A DNA stretch of 64,000 nucleotides from assembly GCA_025200525.1 (NCBI GenBank), contig CM045767.1, positions 122,934,346 through 122,998,345 of the forward strand. Direction: 5' to 3'. The stretch is from Camellia lanceoleosa (taxonomy: Eukaryota; Streptophyta; Magnoliopsida; Ericales; Theaceae). Below the pieces are notes generated by a model. It was not told the origin of the DNA and made no database searches. It was given only the letters and a program-made list of their open reading frames with translations. Both the position numbers and the translations under genes were made by a program. Shown here piece after piece: positions 35,576 through 47,754 of the stretch (within the stretch, counting starts at the first letter, position 1; every line of letters begins with the position of its first letter).

Positions 35576-36254
35576 GAAAGATTCTGGGTCGTCACATTTT
35601 GGCTACCTTCCATACATGTTTTAGACTCATTTTAAAATGTACTAGTACTTTTTTAGGTTGCCTCAATCACATGTTTCATGTTTTGTATACTTGTAGTACA
35701 AATGCTCTTGCTTGCTTCAAGCTTTGAGCACCTTTACATGCTTCATTTGTGTTGTGTACATGATTTAGCATCTCCTAACATGACATTTCAGAGCTTTTAG
35801 CATTGCCATGTTCCTACTTCAATTATGCTTTAAGTGTTGTGCATCATGGCCTTCTTATGGCCTAGCTTGTATGTTTGCATGCTTAGGCCTTTGGGCCCTT
35901 ATCTCAGCATGTTTTGGTCCTTATTTTGACCTACTTGAGCTCTGTCCATGCTTAGTTCATGCATTTGTGCCATGTATTGCATGCCTCCTCTGTGTTGCTC
36001 TTTACTAGCTTTCATGCCTTAAGACCCTAGCATGCTTTACTTATGTTGTTTGAATGATTTGGCATCATTTCAGTGCATTTAGTGTTGTTACACTTCCATT
36101 TTTGTCTCTCATTGAGCACTCTTGAGAGTTGTGCTCTTTGGCCTCTTTGATGGCCAATGCATTGTGCAAACATGCTTTGTATTTTGTGCCCTTATTTTAT
36201 CACCAATGGCCACTGATTTGGGCATGACTGAGGTCCACCCCTTTTGGTTTAAGT

Positions 36255-36670
36255 CCATTGAGTATGCCATGTATATTGCATTGAGTATGCCATATTCTTT
36301 CATTACATCGAGTATGCCATCTTACATTGTGCATTGTGTATGCTATGTAGTCCTTTGCATCGTGCATGCCAAGTTGCTCCTTGCATTGAGTATGCATGTC
36401 CCTGACATTGCTAGGTTGCCCTTGTTGCATTGCATTGTGCATGCATGCATTACATTGTGCTTAGGACCTCATGAATGCCTTGCATTGAGCATGCCATCTA
36501 GTTCTTAGCTTTTGCATTGTGTATGCTAGTTGTTACATGCTTTAGCATTGTGCATGCCATTAGCCTTGTTAGGTTGTTCATATTGCATTGCATGTTTGCA
36601 TGCTTAAGTCATATTGCATACTTGCATGCTTGAGTTGCATTGTGTATGCCATCCTTGCTTGCATTGTGTT
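36255..36670. repeat. Degenerate GCATTG(A/T)GTATGCCAT repeats in 5' LTR
   Basis: About fifteen loose copies of (G)CATTGAGTATGCCAT or CATTGTGCATGC occur here, and the same set is at 59565-59965 in the 3' LTR. Confidence 0.75.
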
Positions 36671-37009
36671 TGGAATAGGTGTTAGTCCAAACACGGAAAC
36701 GAGGGACGTTTCATACTCAAAGTGATGAAACATGCCTTAATTCCTGGTCGCTGACGCTCTTGATCATCCATGATAGAGTTTAGGCTTTATGTGTTTACTT
36801 GTGCATTCATTTCATATTGAATTGTGCAACTTCGCCTCTCGGTCATCATGCATTGAAATGCGCGATTGGTGACATGAGGGTCGAGAACCTACACTCCCTT
36901 GAGTTCATGACATGATAGGGAGGGTGGTTATGCACTCATATCTTGCAAATACATTGCCGTGCCCTTTCTTGCTCTCTGTTGCAGCAAATTGCAGTTCAGT
37001 AGCAACAAC

Positions 37010-37112
37010 TGGCCGGCCAGCCAGAAAAAGTAGCTGGCAGACCACTTTTCTTGGTTTTCAACAACAAAAAGTGGTCGGCAGGTGTCTGGAGAGACCAAAA
37101 GTGGTCGGCCAC
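37010..37112. promoter_or_regulatory. Second GGTCGGC cluster in 5' LTR
   Basis: ACTGGCCGGCCAGCC, AAGTGGTCGGCAGG and AAGTGGTCGGCCACC lie within about 100 bp. The 3' LTR has the counterpart at 60312-60413. No TATA box is evident nearby. Confidence 0.45.
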
Positions 37113-38531
37113 CCTCCCACAGGATTCCCAAGGTGAAGTTTCATCTTTCTGGAGCTTGGTGCAAGTTTCTGAGAATAAATGAAAACAAAGGCAAATCGGG
37201 GCATCGCATTGGATTTCTGAACGAGGCGACCGGACATGCATGCATTTCTCTCCCTCTGAAGCTCCTACTTTTACTGCTTTCCTTAGTTGTCATGCTTAGA
37301 TAGCTTACTTTTGCTTTGGTCTGTACCTTTAATAGTTAATGCGTTAGCTATTCAATTCGTTTTGTAATAATTAGTTAACCAGGATTAGTTAATTAATTTG
37401 TTGTGTAATAATTAGTTTAATTAGCTTAGGTTAGCTAGTTAGCTCTTTATTCGGTCCCTCCCTCGAGAGGGCGTATTGTTGTAATAAGCGTGCGTGTGTG
37501 TGATGCATGTCTTCTAATCCCCATTTCATTTCTTTCTCATTTTTACTTAACCGCTTACGATGGTTAGTTTTAGGGCATCTTTCATTTAGCATCCTTATGC
37601 TTTGCATGCGTGCATCCATTCATCTGTATTGCATGCACCGGGCTCGGCGCATCATACTAGCTGCATTGTATTTCAATCCCTATTTGAATACATGTACCAA
37701 GTTGCATCTCACATGACATTCGTAGGATAGCCGAGCCTATCTTAATTGCATTTTTGCATATGTTGCATTAGCCATCTTAACATGAACTAGGATCATGCAT
37801 GATTTCTAACTAGTTCTTTGTTTTGGCTTGGAGTACATTGTGAGTGTTTACGCTTTAGCATACTGCATATGTGTTATTGACTGCCATGAAAGCATGCTTG
37901 CCATGAGGCTAATTGCTTATTTGCTTTAATTGCCTGAATGTTTGTGGGTGAAGGTTGGATTACTTGAATTGGAACAATTCATCGAAATCCGCATTTTAGC
38001 CTACTTGCGAGTAGCAAACTTCAAACTATTTTCCTAACAAACGATTGTGTAATGCTTTGTTCCAAATTAGGCGATCTAGTCTATACTTGTGTGTTGTGCA
38101 CATCACATAGTAATTCTAGCTAATTGATCGGAATAAGAGCACATGTGTTTTCAAAAATTCGATATCATGCTTAGTACAGGCCGATCTTTGATCGGGCGAA
38201 CGGGGGTGCTCGTAGATGACCTTCCCCAATCGTACCCAAGTTCCCGAGCCGAGGCAACTTTGGTGATGACGGACACGTGGCCTTAGGCATGAGTCAGGGT
38301 TTCCTAAATTCCCCCAAAATAAAATATTTAGATGGCGACTCTGTATCTGGCAAAACAGTCCATGTTTGGCACTTCTTTACAAAAATCAGTTTTCCAAAAA
38401 CGATTTGCCAGATTTGGACTCTTTGGTGATTTATCAATCTCACATCGCACATTGTGAGATCAGATTAAGAACCGTGACATTTGAGTCCGAACTGTAGTAA
38501 GCAAAGCCCGAAAGGGCGCGTCTACAGTTTC

Positions 38532-38549
38532 TGGCGACTCTGCTGGGGA
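38532..38549 (+). other. Primer binding site, tRNA-Arg type
   Basis: TGGCGACTCTGCTGGGGA starts five bases after the LTR end. From memory this sequence type is the tRNA-Arg-complementary PBS of Ogre/Tat elements. Confidence 0.7.
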
Positions 38550-39397
38550 TTTAGAGAGCTTTACTCGAACTCATGATATCGTGTTTTGTTCACACTTATG
38601 TGTTTCTTTGCATTGCATTTGCATTGGTGCGCCTAGGACACCATGTTTGCCGTATGCTATTCCTGAACGGTTTGCTGGAGGCTCGCTTTGAGAAGCGTGC
38701 CATATGGCTGACCGGTTGCGGGCTCTGCCACGACGGGAACACAAACCCCAGTTTTACCGGGGCACCTTTTTTGACCATTCGACCTAGTGCATATTCGGAA
38801 TCCATAGTGACTATTCCAAACTAGGACAGGTTGCTTACCAAATTTTAGGTTGTTTGAAACCGCTGTGTGCATAGCAAAACCCTAGCTCCTGACAAAATAG
38901 GGCAGGGAAACCCTACCCTAACATAGGGGTGTTTTGGCTCTCATTTGCTTGATATGTGCTGTCAGAGTGTGTCTCTACAGGGGGTTGCACGTATCAGTTT
39001 GCAAGTCTGAGTATCAGGCCTGAGGGCATCAATATTTGAGAATCAGTTATATCTGCGGGTATCAGATTCAGTTTGGGGACAGCTATTTGGGCAACAGCGA
39101 TCAGTGTTTGAGAACAATGTGCTTCAGCTGTGTGTTGTGTTTATTTAAAGCCGTTATACTGTCCGTTTTTTGGTCGTTTATTTATTTATTATGTATTATT
39201 TATCTTTTTGCAAGGTAGTTTAGCACAATTGCATTCGATCAGGCAGATATTCCTCAAGCACTCTGGGTTAGAGGCCGTAGACTTCATCGATCCGAGGATC
39301 TGATAGACGACAACCAGTGTACTACTCATTACCCCTAGTTACTAGACAAAGGGCAGTTGGGCAGAGAATATCAGTTCAGTAGTCAGTTCAGAGGGCT
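38550..39397 (+). other. Untranslated leader of the giant element
   Basis: It lies between PBS and gag. A short open frame at 38573-38824 has no recognisable domain. I see no extra upstream gene of the kind some Ogre elements carry. Confidence 0.55.
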
Positions 39398-40818
39398 TTG
39401 TCTACCCCACCTAAGTATAGTAGGAATCAGCGTTCTAGTTCTCCCATAGAGAGGAAACATATATCGGTTATTCAGATAGATCAGTATAATATGGCAGGAA
39501 CCGAAGAGATGATACATCACCTTCAAGAGAGTATGCAAACCATGCAGCAAGACGCTACCCGTCAAGCGAAATTTGCCAATCAACAGGCCAAGGTCATGGC
39601 CCTACAGGCAGAATTAATTGCCAGGCTACAGCAGCAAACCGGAGCATCTGCTTCACACACACCTCCTCCCCCACCCAGAGTTCCAATACTCAGGAAGACG
39701 CCAAATGTCCAGGAAAATACGGACATTCCAACAGGGCCGACTCTGCCCCCGATCTTACCCTAACTATCCAAAGCACCTACCAACCTATCGGATTCTCCCT
39801 TTGAGTTCGAAGTGGACCCCACAGCACTAAAAGTGAGCAAGCTTGAAAAGCTATTCAAGAAATCCCAGGGCATGAAGTCCATCCCGGATATTGAGAACGG
39901 GTACACCGACTTGGCTGTGACGCTGCCAGATCGGTTTAAAATGCCACACATCGACCGCTTTGATGGATCTGGGGATCCTATGGTACATTTGCGGTTGTTT
40001 TCAGATATCTTAAGGTCGATGGGCCTCTCTAGATTACAGAAGTTTTCTCTGTTTGACCGGACCCTATCGGGTGTAGCGGCTATTTGGTATGCGAAATTGG
40101 ATGATTCAGTTAAGAGGAATTGGGAGGAGATGACTGAGGCCTTCATAGCTCAATACTTCTATAATACTCAGATCAAGGTCACAACCCGTGATCTCGAGAC
40201 CACCAGGCAAGAACCGAAGGAGAGCTTCTCTGATTTTGTGGCCCCCTAGAGGGCTAAAGCCTCAATGATGACCATCAGGCCTGTGGACAAAGATCAGATT
40301 TGGATGGTTGTGCGCAACCTCCAACCCAAGCTTATGCAGAAGATGATCGTCTTCCCCCTCCCCACCTTTGCAGACCTACATGAGATTGGGATACAAATAG
40401 AGGACGCCATGAAACAAGGCCTCAGTGATAATGAGAAAGAGCAACCCAAGAGGGCATTCAACCGCGGTACAAATGCAGGCACAAGTAGTGCTGCAGTTGG
40501 CAGGACTTCAGATGTCGAAATGGCCACCACCACCTTTCCCAAAACCCTCACAGCTATCCATTCACTGGTGTGTCCGGTAGTAGCTCACAACCAGCTAGAT
40601 ATGCGCCCAGAGGCCAAAGAACCTTTACCCCACTATACATGCCCCTATCCAAAGCTTTGGGGGTTTTGATCAAGAAAGGGCACTTGAAGCCCCTAGAGCC
40701 GTGGCCCTTGCCAGAAAGACTTCCTCTCTCTCATAACCCAGCTAAGTACTGTGCCTATCACCAATAGCATGGTCATGACACCGACCAGTGCTTTAGACTG
40801 CGTCACGACATCTAAGAT
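39398..40818 (+). pseudogene. Tat/Ogre gag, broken
   Basis: The frame starts at ATG 39398 (MSTPPKYSRNQRS). A Gln-rich coiled-coil segment (about 39495-39640, LQESMQTMQQDATRQAKFA) precedes a Pro-rich linker, then the capsid-like part (FKMPHIDRFDGSGDPMVHLR, SLFDRTLSGVAAIWYAKL, WEEMTEAFIAQYF, ESFSDFVA). In-frame stops occur at 39761 (TAA) and 40247 (TAG), and a frameshift falls between about 40560 and 40669. The end carries the Tat-type motif YCAYHQ*HGHDTDQCFRLRHDI, where * is a TAG. The second half continues towards protease in the shifted frame. Confidence 0.85.
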
Positions 40819-40833
40819 CTCGTTGACAATAAG

Positions 40834-42470
40834 GTGATCGCACCTCCGGAAAAACCAAACGGCATAACCAACCCACTCCCCCCACATAACCAAGCTCCAC
40901 CTCCCAAACGCATCAATTTCATCCAAACAGGGTTTGTGTCATACGACCCTAGCATATTTATCAACCCTTCTCACCTACCTAAGCCAGAGGTATTCATTCC
41001 AGAAAGCATAGATTTGTGCATGTTGGACATCTCCCAAACCCAACCTGAGCCGGTGATGATGACTATCGAAGATAGAACCGGGATGATTGCGGAAGCAGAT
41101 GGAAATGATTATTCAGAGCCTGAGGGGTTTGTAAGATTTGTGTACGACCCGAGCGGTTACATTACACCAACAGGGCAGATTAAGCCAAGGGTAGGCCTAC
41201 CAGCCGGAGCAGAGATCTGTGTCGTTTGAGAAGATGGAGCCGATCAGGGGCTAGATGACCTAGCAGAGTTAGAAGAGGACATAGCCAACCTTCAATTCTT
41301 CAATGAATAGGATCCGGGGGACGTGACTGTCAACTGGTTTGATTTAGATAGGTTTGCGGAAGCTACTGGGTGGCTCAGTGACGAGCCGGATGCTATTGAA
41401 CAACTTCAGCCAGACCAGGGGCAATCAGGGGTTGGAATATCATCAGCAGTGGCCGGAGATCAGAATGAACCGCCAGGGAGCACCGGTGTTAAGAATTTTG
41501 CTCAGGATCAGAACAGTTTGAGTACAGAGGATGCTGAGTAGCAGGCCGCACTGAAACAGTTTGAACAAGAGAAGATCGAAGATCAAGAGAGGGCTAGAAA
41601 GGCCAAAGCCCTCGTGGAGATAGAATGTGCTAAGGGCGCGGGAATGGAATGTGTTGTACGCACAGGAACAATGGTGACAAAACTGGACAGTTGCTTGTCG
41701 ATGGCTGATGGCATGTGGTGGGAAGATGACGACCTATGTCTTGCCCACACGGATGAGGATTGGGGAAACAACCGACCCGATGATACCTGGCATATTGGGG
41801 AAGTTGACCACATGACTAGAAGTGGACGGTATTTCAAACCCCCACACCTAGATCAACCAGAGGCGTCCAGAAAGGACAAGGAGATGGAGAAGCAGAAAGA
41901 AAAGCTACTTGAAGAGGAGGCTGTGCTGAAACAGCTGAAGAAGATACAAGCAGACATCTCCATCTGGGCACTGCTTATGGCATCAAGAGTACACAGACAA
42001 GCTATCCTCTCTACGATGGACAGGGATAAACTTTCGATTGACACCATGCCTGAGCAGCTGGTACGATTGGTTTTTCCAGGAGGAGCTTCCTCGACATTAA
42101 CCTTCACTAACAAAAAGTTGCCGCCTGAGGGGGCAAATCACAACAAACCACTCTACATCTCTGTAGAGTGTAGAGACAAATGGATACCAGCAGTTCTTGT
42201 CAATACGGGATCCGCCATCAACGTATGTCTGTCAAGGACAGCATATGCAATCGGATTGAAGCCCGCAGACTTTGCACCCACTGCCCAGGTGATTCAGGGC
42301 ATATGACAATACTAGCAGAGAAGTGATGGGGACTGTGCAGTTTCAGACTAAGGTTGGTCCAGGACAGCATGATATTGACTTTCATGTCTTGGACATTCCC
42401 GCGACCTTCAATCTACTCCTGGGGGAACCGTGGCTGCATCAGGTGAAGGCGGTCTCTTCCACCATACATC
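40834..42470 (+). pseudogene. Tat/Ogre protease region, catalytic Asp lost
   Basis: After a Pro-rich and acidic spacer with stops at 41227 (TGA), 41308 (TAG) and 41539 (TAG), the retroviral-type aspartic protease appears around 42160-42470. The active-site motif reads VLVNTGSAINVCLS: the Asp expected in DTG is Asn (AAT at 42202-42204, one G-to-A step from GAT). A frameshift near 42300 moves the flap region and the later block FNLLLGEPWLHQ into another frame. A MTRSGRYFKPP motif precedes it, as is usual in Tat elements. Confidence 0.85.
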
Positions 42471-43470
42471 AAATGTTGAAGTACCCCCACGGAAAGTGGG
42501 TGGCCATAGTTTTTTGGAATTCATCAATCCACCCGCCGCCAGAGGTGTCTACGTCGGTTCTGGAGATCAAACATGGCACAGAGGATGTGTTCTTGTCAGG
42601 ATTTAGCCTAGCCGAGGCCCGGGTTGTAAAGAACATACTAGCTATCGATGAGGGGTTATATGTCAGTGCACAGTTCGTGTACCTCATGAACAAACTCCAG
42701 CACATCCCCGGGATGGGATTAGGGCGCAGTGGCCGGAAAGGCATTGCAGTATCGGCTGAAGTGCCACATAACCCGCATACCTTTGGTTTAGGTTACCTGT
42801 TTACCAAGGAGGATTGGGTTAGAAAAGGAAAAGAAATGGCCGGAAGGGCTAGAGCTAAGCAGGCGGGGAAGCAATTTGAGTTGATGCACTGACCTATTCA
42901 GGGTACCCTAAATGGACGCTTTGTCCGGAAGGGAGAGGACTTCCCATTCTGTGGCTTCCCAGAGCCATGGTTGAATGTAGAAAGGAGACGCTTGCCGGGG
43001 TTCGAAATCTTCTTTGACTTGCAATTGTCTGAGGATGATATTGCTGAGGAGCAAACAGACCCAATAGCTGAGGCTAAGCAGTGTAAAGAGGAGGTTTCCA
43101 AGGAAGCAGAGTTTGAAACAGGGGTAGCACTAGCTTGTCTACTTTCAGATCCTCCGATCGTATATGAGTGCTTGGGGAATGACCTCTCAGTGTTCATGAT
43201 TGGGAATAAAACGGCTGCGAGCCCACCTTCAAACATTTTGGATGCATCCATTGCACCTTCCCTCGTCTGGCAGTATAAGGAAGGATTCTTGTCAGGCAGC
43301 ACCGGGTCAGGTAGTGAGCTGGAATCTGATTCCATTGAGTCTTGTGAGTCGGAATCAGGTTCCAGCTTGTTTGAGTCTGAGTCCAATATTTCTGGGAGTG
43401 ATAACTCGGATGCCACAGTCCTGTCTAGGTCATTTTTTTATTTTTCCTTTGAGCCTGTTGTAATAGAGGA
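42471..43470 (+). pseudogene. G-patch and acidic linker between protease and RT
   Basis: A glycine-rich G-patch-like motif, IPGMGLGRSGRKGIA (about 42700-42750), follows protease. Such a G-patch is common in Tat-lineage polyproteins. A TGA at 42890 follows GKQFELMH, after which the frame resumes with an acidic Ser/Glu-rich linker (about 43020-43460). Ogre elements are known to carry an intron between protease and RT; I could not locate convincing splice sites here. Confidence 0.65.
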
Positions 43471-43480
43471 ATGAGGCGAC

Positions 43481-44680
43481 TTGGAAGTGCTTAATGAGAA
43501 TTGTGGGGCTGTGGCCTTCGATTACTTTTCTGTGCCCTTAATTTATTGTATGAATCAGGATTTTCAAAATTTTGATGAAAATGACGAGGAAGAAATTCCT
43601 CCGGTTTTACAATATTTGCTTGATCAAGAGCAGGAGAGGTTTGTTAAACCCTTGGTTGACGAAATCACCCAAATTAATGTTGGTACTGAGAAGGACCCGT
43701 GGCTGGTGTGGATTGGGCCCACGTTGTCTTCGGAGGAGCGCGAGCGCTTAGTCGCTTTATTAAAACATTTCAAAGATGTTTTCGCGTGGCCTTACGAAGA
43801 CATGCCTGGAATCGATCCTAAGATTAAGATTGTACGATGATCCTCTTGACCCAAAGGCACGACACATTAGCGAAGCTCGGCGATCCGCCCAAACTAGGCT
43901 CTCAAGATCAAAGAAGAGGTCACCAAATAAATTGACGCAGGGTTCCTACTGGTATCTGAATACCCAACTTGGTTGGCCAACATTGTTCCGGTGCCGAAGA
44001 AGGACGACAGAATTCTGGTATGTGTGGATTTCAGGGATCTGAACAAAGCTAGTCCGAAGGACGACTTTCCTCTGCCGCATATCGATGAGTTAGTGGACTT
44101 CACTGCAGGGCATGCGTTGCTTTCATTCATGGATGGGTTTTCAGGCTACAATTAGATATTGATGGCACCCGAAGATCGGGAGAAGACTACTTTTACCACC
44201 CTGTGGGGAACCTATTGTTATAGGGTGATGCCGTTTGGGTTGAAGAATGCTGGGGCTACGTATTAACGGGCCGCGACCATAATATTGCACGACGTAATCC
44301 ACAAGGAGGTTGAGGTGTACGTGGACGACATGATTGTCAAGTCCAAGGAAAGAGAGGGCCACTACACCACCTTGCAAAAGTTCTTTCAACAGATCAGAGA
44401 GTATAGGCTGCGGCTGAATCCTCAGAAGTGCACATTCGGTGTTATAGCAGGGAAAATGCTGGGGTTCTTGATCACACAAAGGGGCATCGAGGTCGACCCT
44501 TCCAAAATCAAGGCCATCTTAGAAATGCCACCACCAAGGACTGAAAAGGAGGTGCGAGGCTTTCTGGGTAAAGTGCAATTCATAAGACTGTTTATTTCAA
44601 AATTAACCTTGACTTGTGGACCACTCTTTGGTCTCCTGAAGAAAGGAACAAAATTCCAATGGGACGGCCGATGATAAGCT
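43481..44680 (+). pseudogene. Tat/Ogre reverse transcriptase, broken
   Basis: The upstream part reads ERLVALLKHFKDVFAWPYEDMPGID, the usual RT approach. About 43838-43905 is locally frameshifted and then restored. The catalytic core shows PVPKKDDRILVCVDFRDLNKAS, FMDGFSGYN with a TAG at 44153-44155, VMPFGLKNAGATY with a TAA, and the active site EVYVDDMIVKS at about 44312-44345, then LRLNPQKCTFG and the thumb GFLGKVQFI. Stops TGA-TAA follow at about 44672. Confidence 0.9.
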
Positions 44681-44689
44681 GCTTTTGAA

Positions 44690-45560
44690 CAGATCAAACA
44701 ATATTTACAGAACCCATCTGTGTTGTCACCGCCTGAGCCGGGGAAACCGTTGATTCTGTACCTTTCAGTGACTGAAACTACAATGGGCTGCATGCTCGCA
44801 CAGGAGTCTGAGGACAAAGTGGAGAGAGTTATCTACTACTTAAGCAAAAAAATGCTGGAGTATGAGACTCGTTACACTCCACTGGAGAAGGCTTGTCTGG
44901 CCTTGGTATGGGCTACCAGGAAGTTGTGGCACTACCTGTTAGCTCACTCCGTAATACTGGTTTCCAGATTAGATCCCATCAAATATCTCTTTGAGAAACC
45001 AGCACTTACGGGTAGGCTAGCCCGTTGGTTGCTTCTGCTTTCCGAATTCGATCTGAAGTATGTGACACGCAAGTTAGTAAAAGGGAAAGCGGTAGCAGAA
45101 TTCCTAGCCGATCACCCAGTGGACAAGGATGAAGCAGTTGAGTACCTATTCCCAGACGAGGCTATTTTGCATATCGAAGACGAAACTTGGACGATGTACT
45201 TTGACGGAGCGTGAAACCAATACGGGTATGGGATAGGGGTATTATTGATAGCACCCGACAATTCCCGCATACCTTTAGTATTCAAACTTCGGTTCAAAGT
45301 CTTGAACAACGAAGCAGAGTATGAGGCATGCATTGCTGGTTTAGAAGCTGCCCTGGAACTAGGGGCAAAACGGTTGGACGTCATCGGGGACTCAAACCTT
45401 GTTGTATCTCATGCTAAAGGAGATTAAAAAGTCAAAGAAGAAAAAATGAGAATCTACCACCAGACCCTGGACTTGCTGATTCCTCGGTTTGAGAAGCTGA
45501 ACTTCGCTCATCTATTAAGAGAGAACAACAGGTTCACAGATTCACTAGAAACTCTGTCTT
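44690..45560 (+). pseudogene. Dual RNase H: gypsy-type followed by archaeal-type
   Basis: The first RNase H covers about 44720-45120 (LYLSVTETTMGCMLAQ, YLSKKMLEYETRYTPLEK, LWHYLLAHSVILVS). A second RNase H begins at about 45175: WTMYFDGA, a TGA at 45212, then YGYGIGVLLIAPDN, LNNEAEYEACIAGLEAAL and VIGDSNLVVSHAKGD, with the acidic residues D, E and D at the expected spacing. A second, archaeal-like RNase H is a hallmark of the Tat lineage. Further stops are at 45425 and 45611. Confidence 0.88.
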
Positions 45561-45697
45561 CCATGATAGACATCCCTTTTGGAGTCTGGATGCGTCCGAT
45601 CATCATTGACTAGAAATTTGTGCCGGCCTACGAGCTGATTGCCACCATAGATGAGGTACAAGATGAGAATCCTTGATATTACGATGTCTGAAACTTC

Positions 45698-46918
45698 TTG
45701 GAAAAAGAGGCGTATCCACCAAGGGCAAATCCCAAATATAAGAGGGCAATTCGAAGAATGGTTGCTCAGTTCATCATCTGCGGAGGAAAACTGTACAAGA
45801 GAGGTCATCTCGGGATGTATAAGCTGTGTATTAATGCCGAAGAATCAAAGCGCCTGATGGAGGCCATCCATGGAGGAGAGTGCAGAGCGCACATGAATGG
45901 GTTAATACTAGCTCGGAAAATCCTTAGACAGGGTTATTATTGGTCCACCATGGAGGAGGATTGTATTGGCTTTGTTCGGCGATGTCACAAATGTCAAAAC
46001 CATGCAAACCGCATGAACATTCCGCCGTCAAAGCTGTACAACATGACTTCGCCATGGCCATTTTCAATCTGGGAGATTGATGTGATTGGAGCTGTCACCC
46101 CGAAGGGGTCTAACGAGCATGAGTTCATTCTGGTCACGATAAACTACTTCACAAAGTGGGTTGGGGCCAAATCTTATGCGGTGTTGAAGGCTTCGCATGT
46201 TGCAAAGCTCATCAAGAACAACATCATCTGTCGCTATGGGGTCCCGAACGAGATCATTTCGGATAATAGTTCCCACTTCAAGAATGAGGTGATCGACTTG
46301 TTGGACAAGTACAACGTGGCTTTTCATAAGTCATCTACATATCGGCCGTAGACCAACGGAGCTGTTGAGGCTACCAACAAGAACATCAAGCATATACTAC
46401 AGAAGATAGTGGAAACCTATCGGGACTGGCCAGATAAGTTGCCATGTGCTCTGTGGGGCTACCGAACGTCAATTCGAACTTCTACTGGAGCGACCCCGTA
46501 TTCCTTGGTTTATGGGATGGAGGGTGTGCTCCCTATCGAAGTTGAGGTTCCGTTATTACGTGTACTGGCTAAGTGTTAGATAGCTGAGGCAGATTGGCAG
46601 CAGAGCAGGTTCGAAGAACACATGCTGTTTGATGAGAGAAGGCTGAAAGCACTGTACCATGTTCAGGGTTATCAACGACGAATTGCCAGGGCTTTCAACA
46701 AGAAAGTTAAGTCCAAGAATTTGAAGAAAGGAGATTTGGTGCTCAAAGACAACCGAGCTCCCATTCACAACCCTAGGGGCAAGTTCAGACCCAATTGGAC
46801 TGGTCCTTACATCATCAAGTCTATCTGGTCAAGCGGAGCTATCGTTCTAATGGACCTAGATGGCCTAGAGTTCTCCCAACCGATCAACATGGACAAGTTG
46901 AAGAAATATTATCCCTGA
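45698..46918 (+). pseudogene. Tat/Ogre integrase, broken
   Basis: The HHCC zinc domain is present (His in CRAHMNG, GYYWSTMEED, then CHKCQ). The core shows WEIDVIGAVTPKG, IISDNSSHFKN and NGAVEATNKNIKHILQK, giving the D, D and E of the DDE triad. A TAG at 46349-46351 falls just before TNGAVEA, and another near 46577. The C-terminal part (GDLVLKDNRAPIHNPRGKF, NWTGPYIIKSIW) ends at the stop at 46916-46918. No chromodomain follows. Confidence 0.9.
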
Positions 46919-47754
46919 GTGGCTCGTTAGGCTGAAAACCCGAAAGGGCGACCTAAGCAAAAGTTAGAGCATAGAAAATTTGAAATTATAAAAACTAAGC
47001 TCGCAAGGTTAAAAACCCACAAAGAACGGCCTTGGCAAAAGTTAGAGCGCAAAAGGAGAGTGCTAATACACGAGTGAACCAGGCCGAACTACGTAAGGCT
47101 TGATTCCCATCTTTGGGATACGTAGGCAACTTCATCCCGAAGTCCAGCCATAAACACTTCTCCGATCAACTTTGTCCATGTGATTATGGTTGGTCATCTT
47201 TGTCTATTTAGCATTCAAGAGCTCGGTTATGATCTCCGGTGCAGTGCTACTCAGACTAGAGGCAACTTTCCAGTTGCTGGAATCCGGGATTGTGCATCTC
47301 AGTGACAGATCTCAGGCGTGTCCAGTTCTGATCCATATCAAAAATGGTTTTGAAAAGTTTTAATAAAAGTTGATTTTGTTCAAATTAATCTTTTTACAAC
47401 TTAGACCATTTTTGGACCCAACGGAAAATTTTCAGTACCCACAACCTTCAATTTCATTGATTTCAATACAGAATTCTCTTGCTCTTGAATGCAAAATTGA
47501 AGTTGCTTTTCATTACATTCGTAAAGAAAAACTTGAAAGTTTTGATTAAAGCAAATAACTTCGGGGTATAGTCAGGTGTTCCTGCGTCCCCTCCCAAAGT
47601 TGATCGAAGCCTCTGATGCCAAGCTAGGCCCTACCTGTGCCTCTTCATTGAGCCAGTCTATGCACTCATCAGAGAGGATGCAGCTGAAAGTGGGAACGGG
47701 GGCCAGAAACTCTCTAGTCCTCTATGTCGTGGCATACCAAGCCAGCTGTGTGCC
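46919..47754. other. Spacer between sense pol and the convergent antisense gene
   Basis: No gene is recognised. It contains short repeats of AAGTTAGAGC(A/G)CA(A/T)A near 46960-47055. The sense and antisense transcription units converge here. Confidence 0.55.

Larger units (their letters stand above)
32600..35596 (-). mobile_element. Tekay-like solo LTR, 2997 bp, nested in the giant's 5' LTR
   Basis: In its own orientation it starts TGTGACGACCCAGAAT (from 35596) and ends GGGGCGTGACA (at 32600). TTTTG is duplicated at 32595-32599 and 35597-35601. The matching empty site, AGCACATTTTGGCTACC, is intact in the 3' LTR at about 58921. It shares with the 1957-3429 LTR the ends and the GGCTCGTACGGATTCTAGAGG block (33690-33775, inverted). 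It has no internal domain, PBS or PPT, so it is a solo LTR. It is about twice as long as the Tekay-like LTR at 1957. Confidence 0.92.
26470..38526 (+). repeat. 5' LTR of the giant element, interrupted twice
   Basis: It matches 56253-61806 throughout when 26823-30470 and 32600-35601 are removed, leaving about 5407 bp. It ends GGGCGCGTCTACA directly before the PBS region. Promoter motifs are at 30757-31040. Degenerate GCATTG-rich repeats are at 36255-36670. Confidence 0.93.

Noticed and set aside
39761..46579. In-frame TAG codons as a recoding or suppression system
   Set aside because: TAA and TGA occur as well, together with frameshifts and a lost protease Asp; decay explains all of them.
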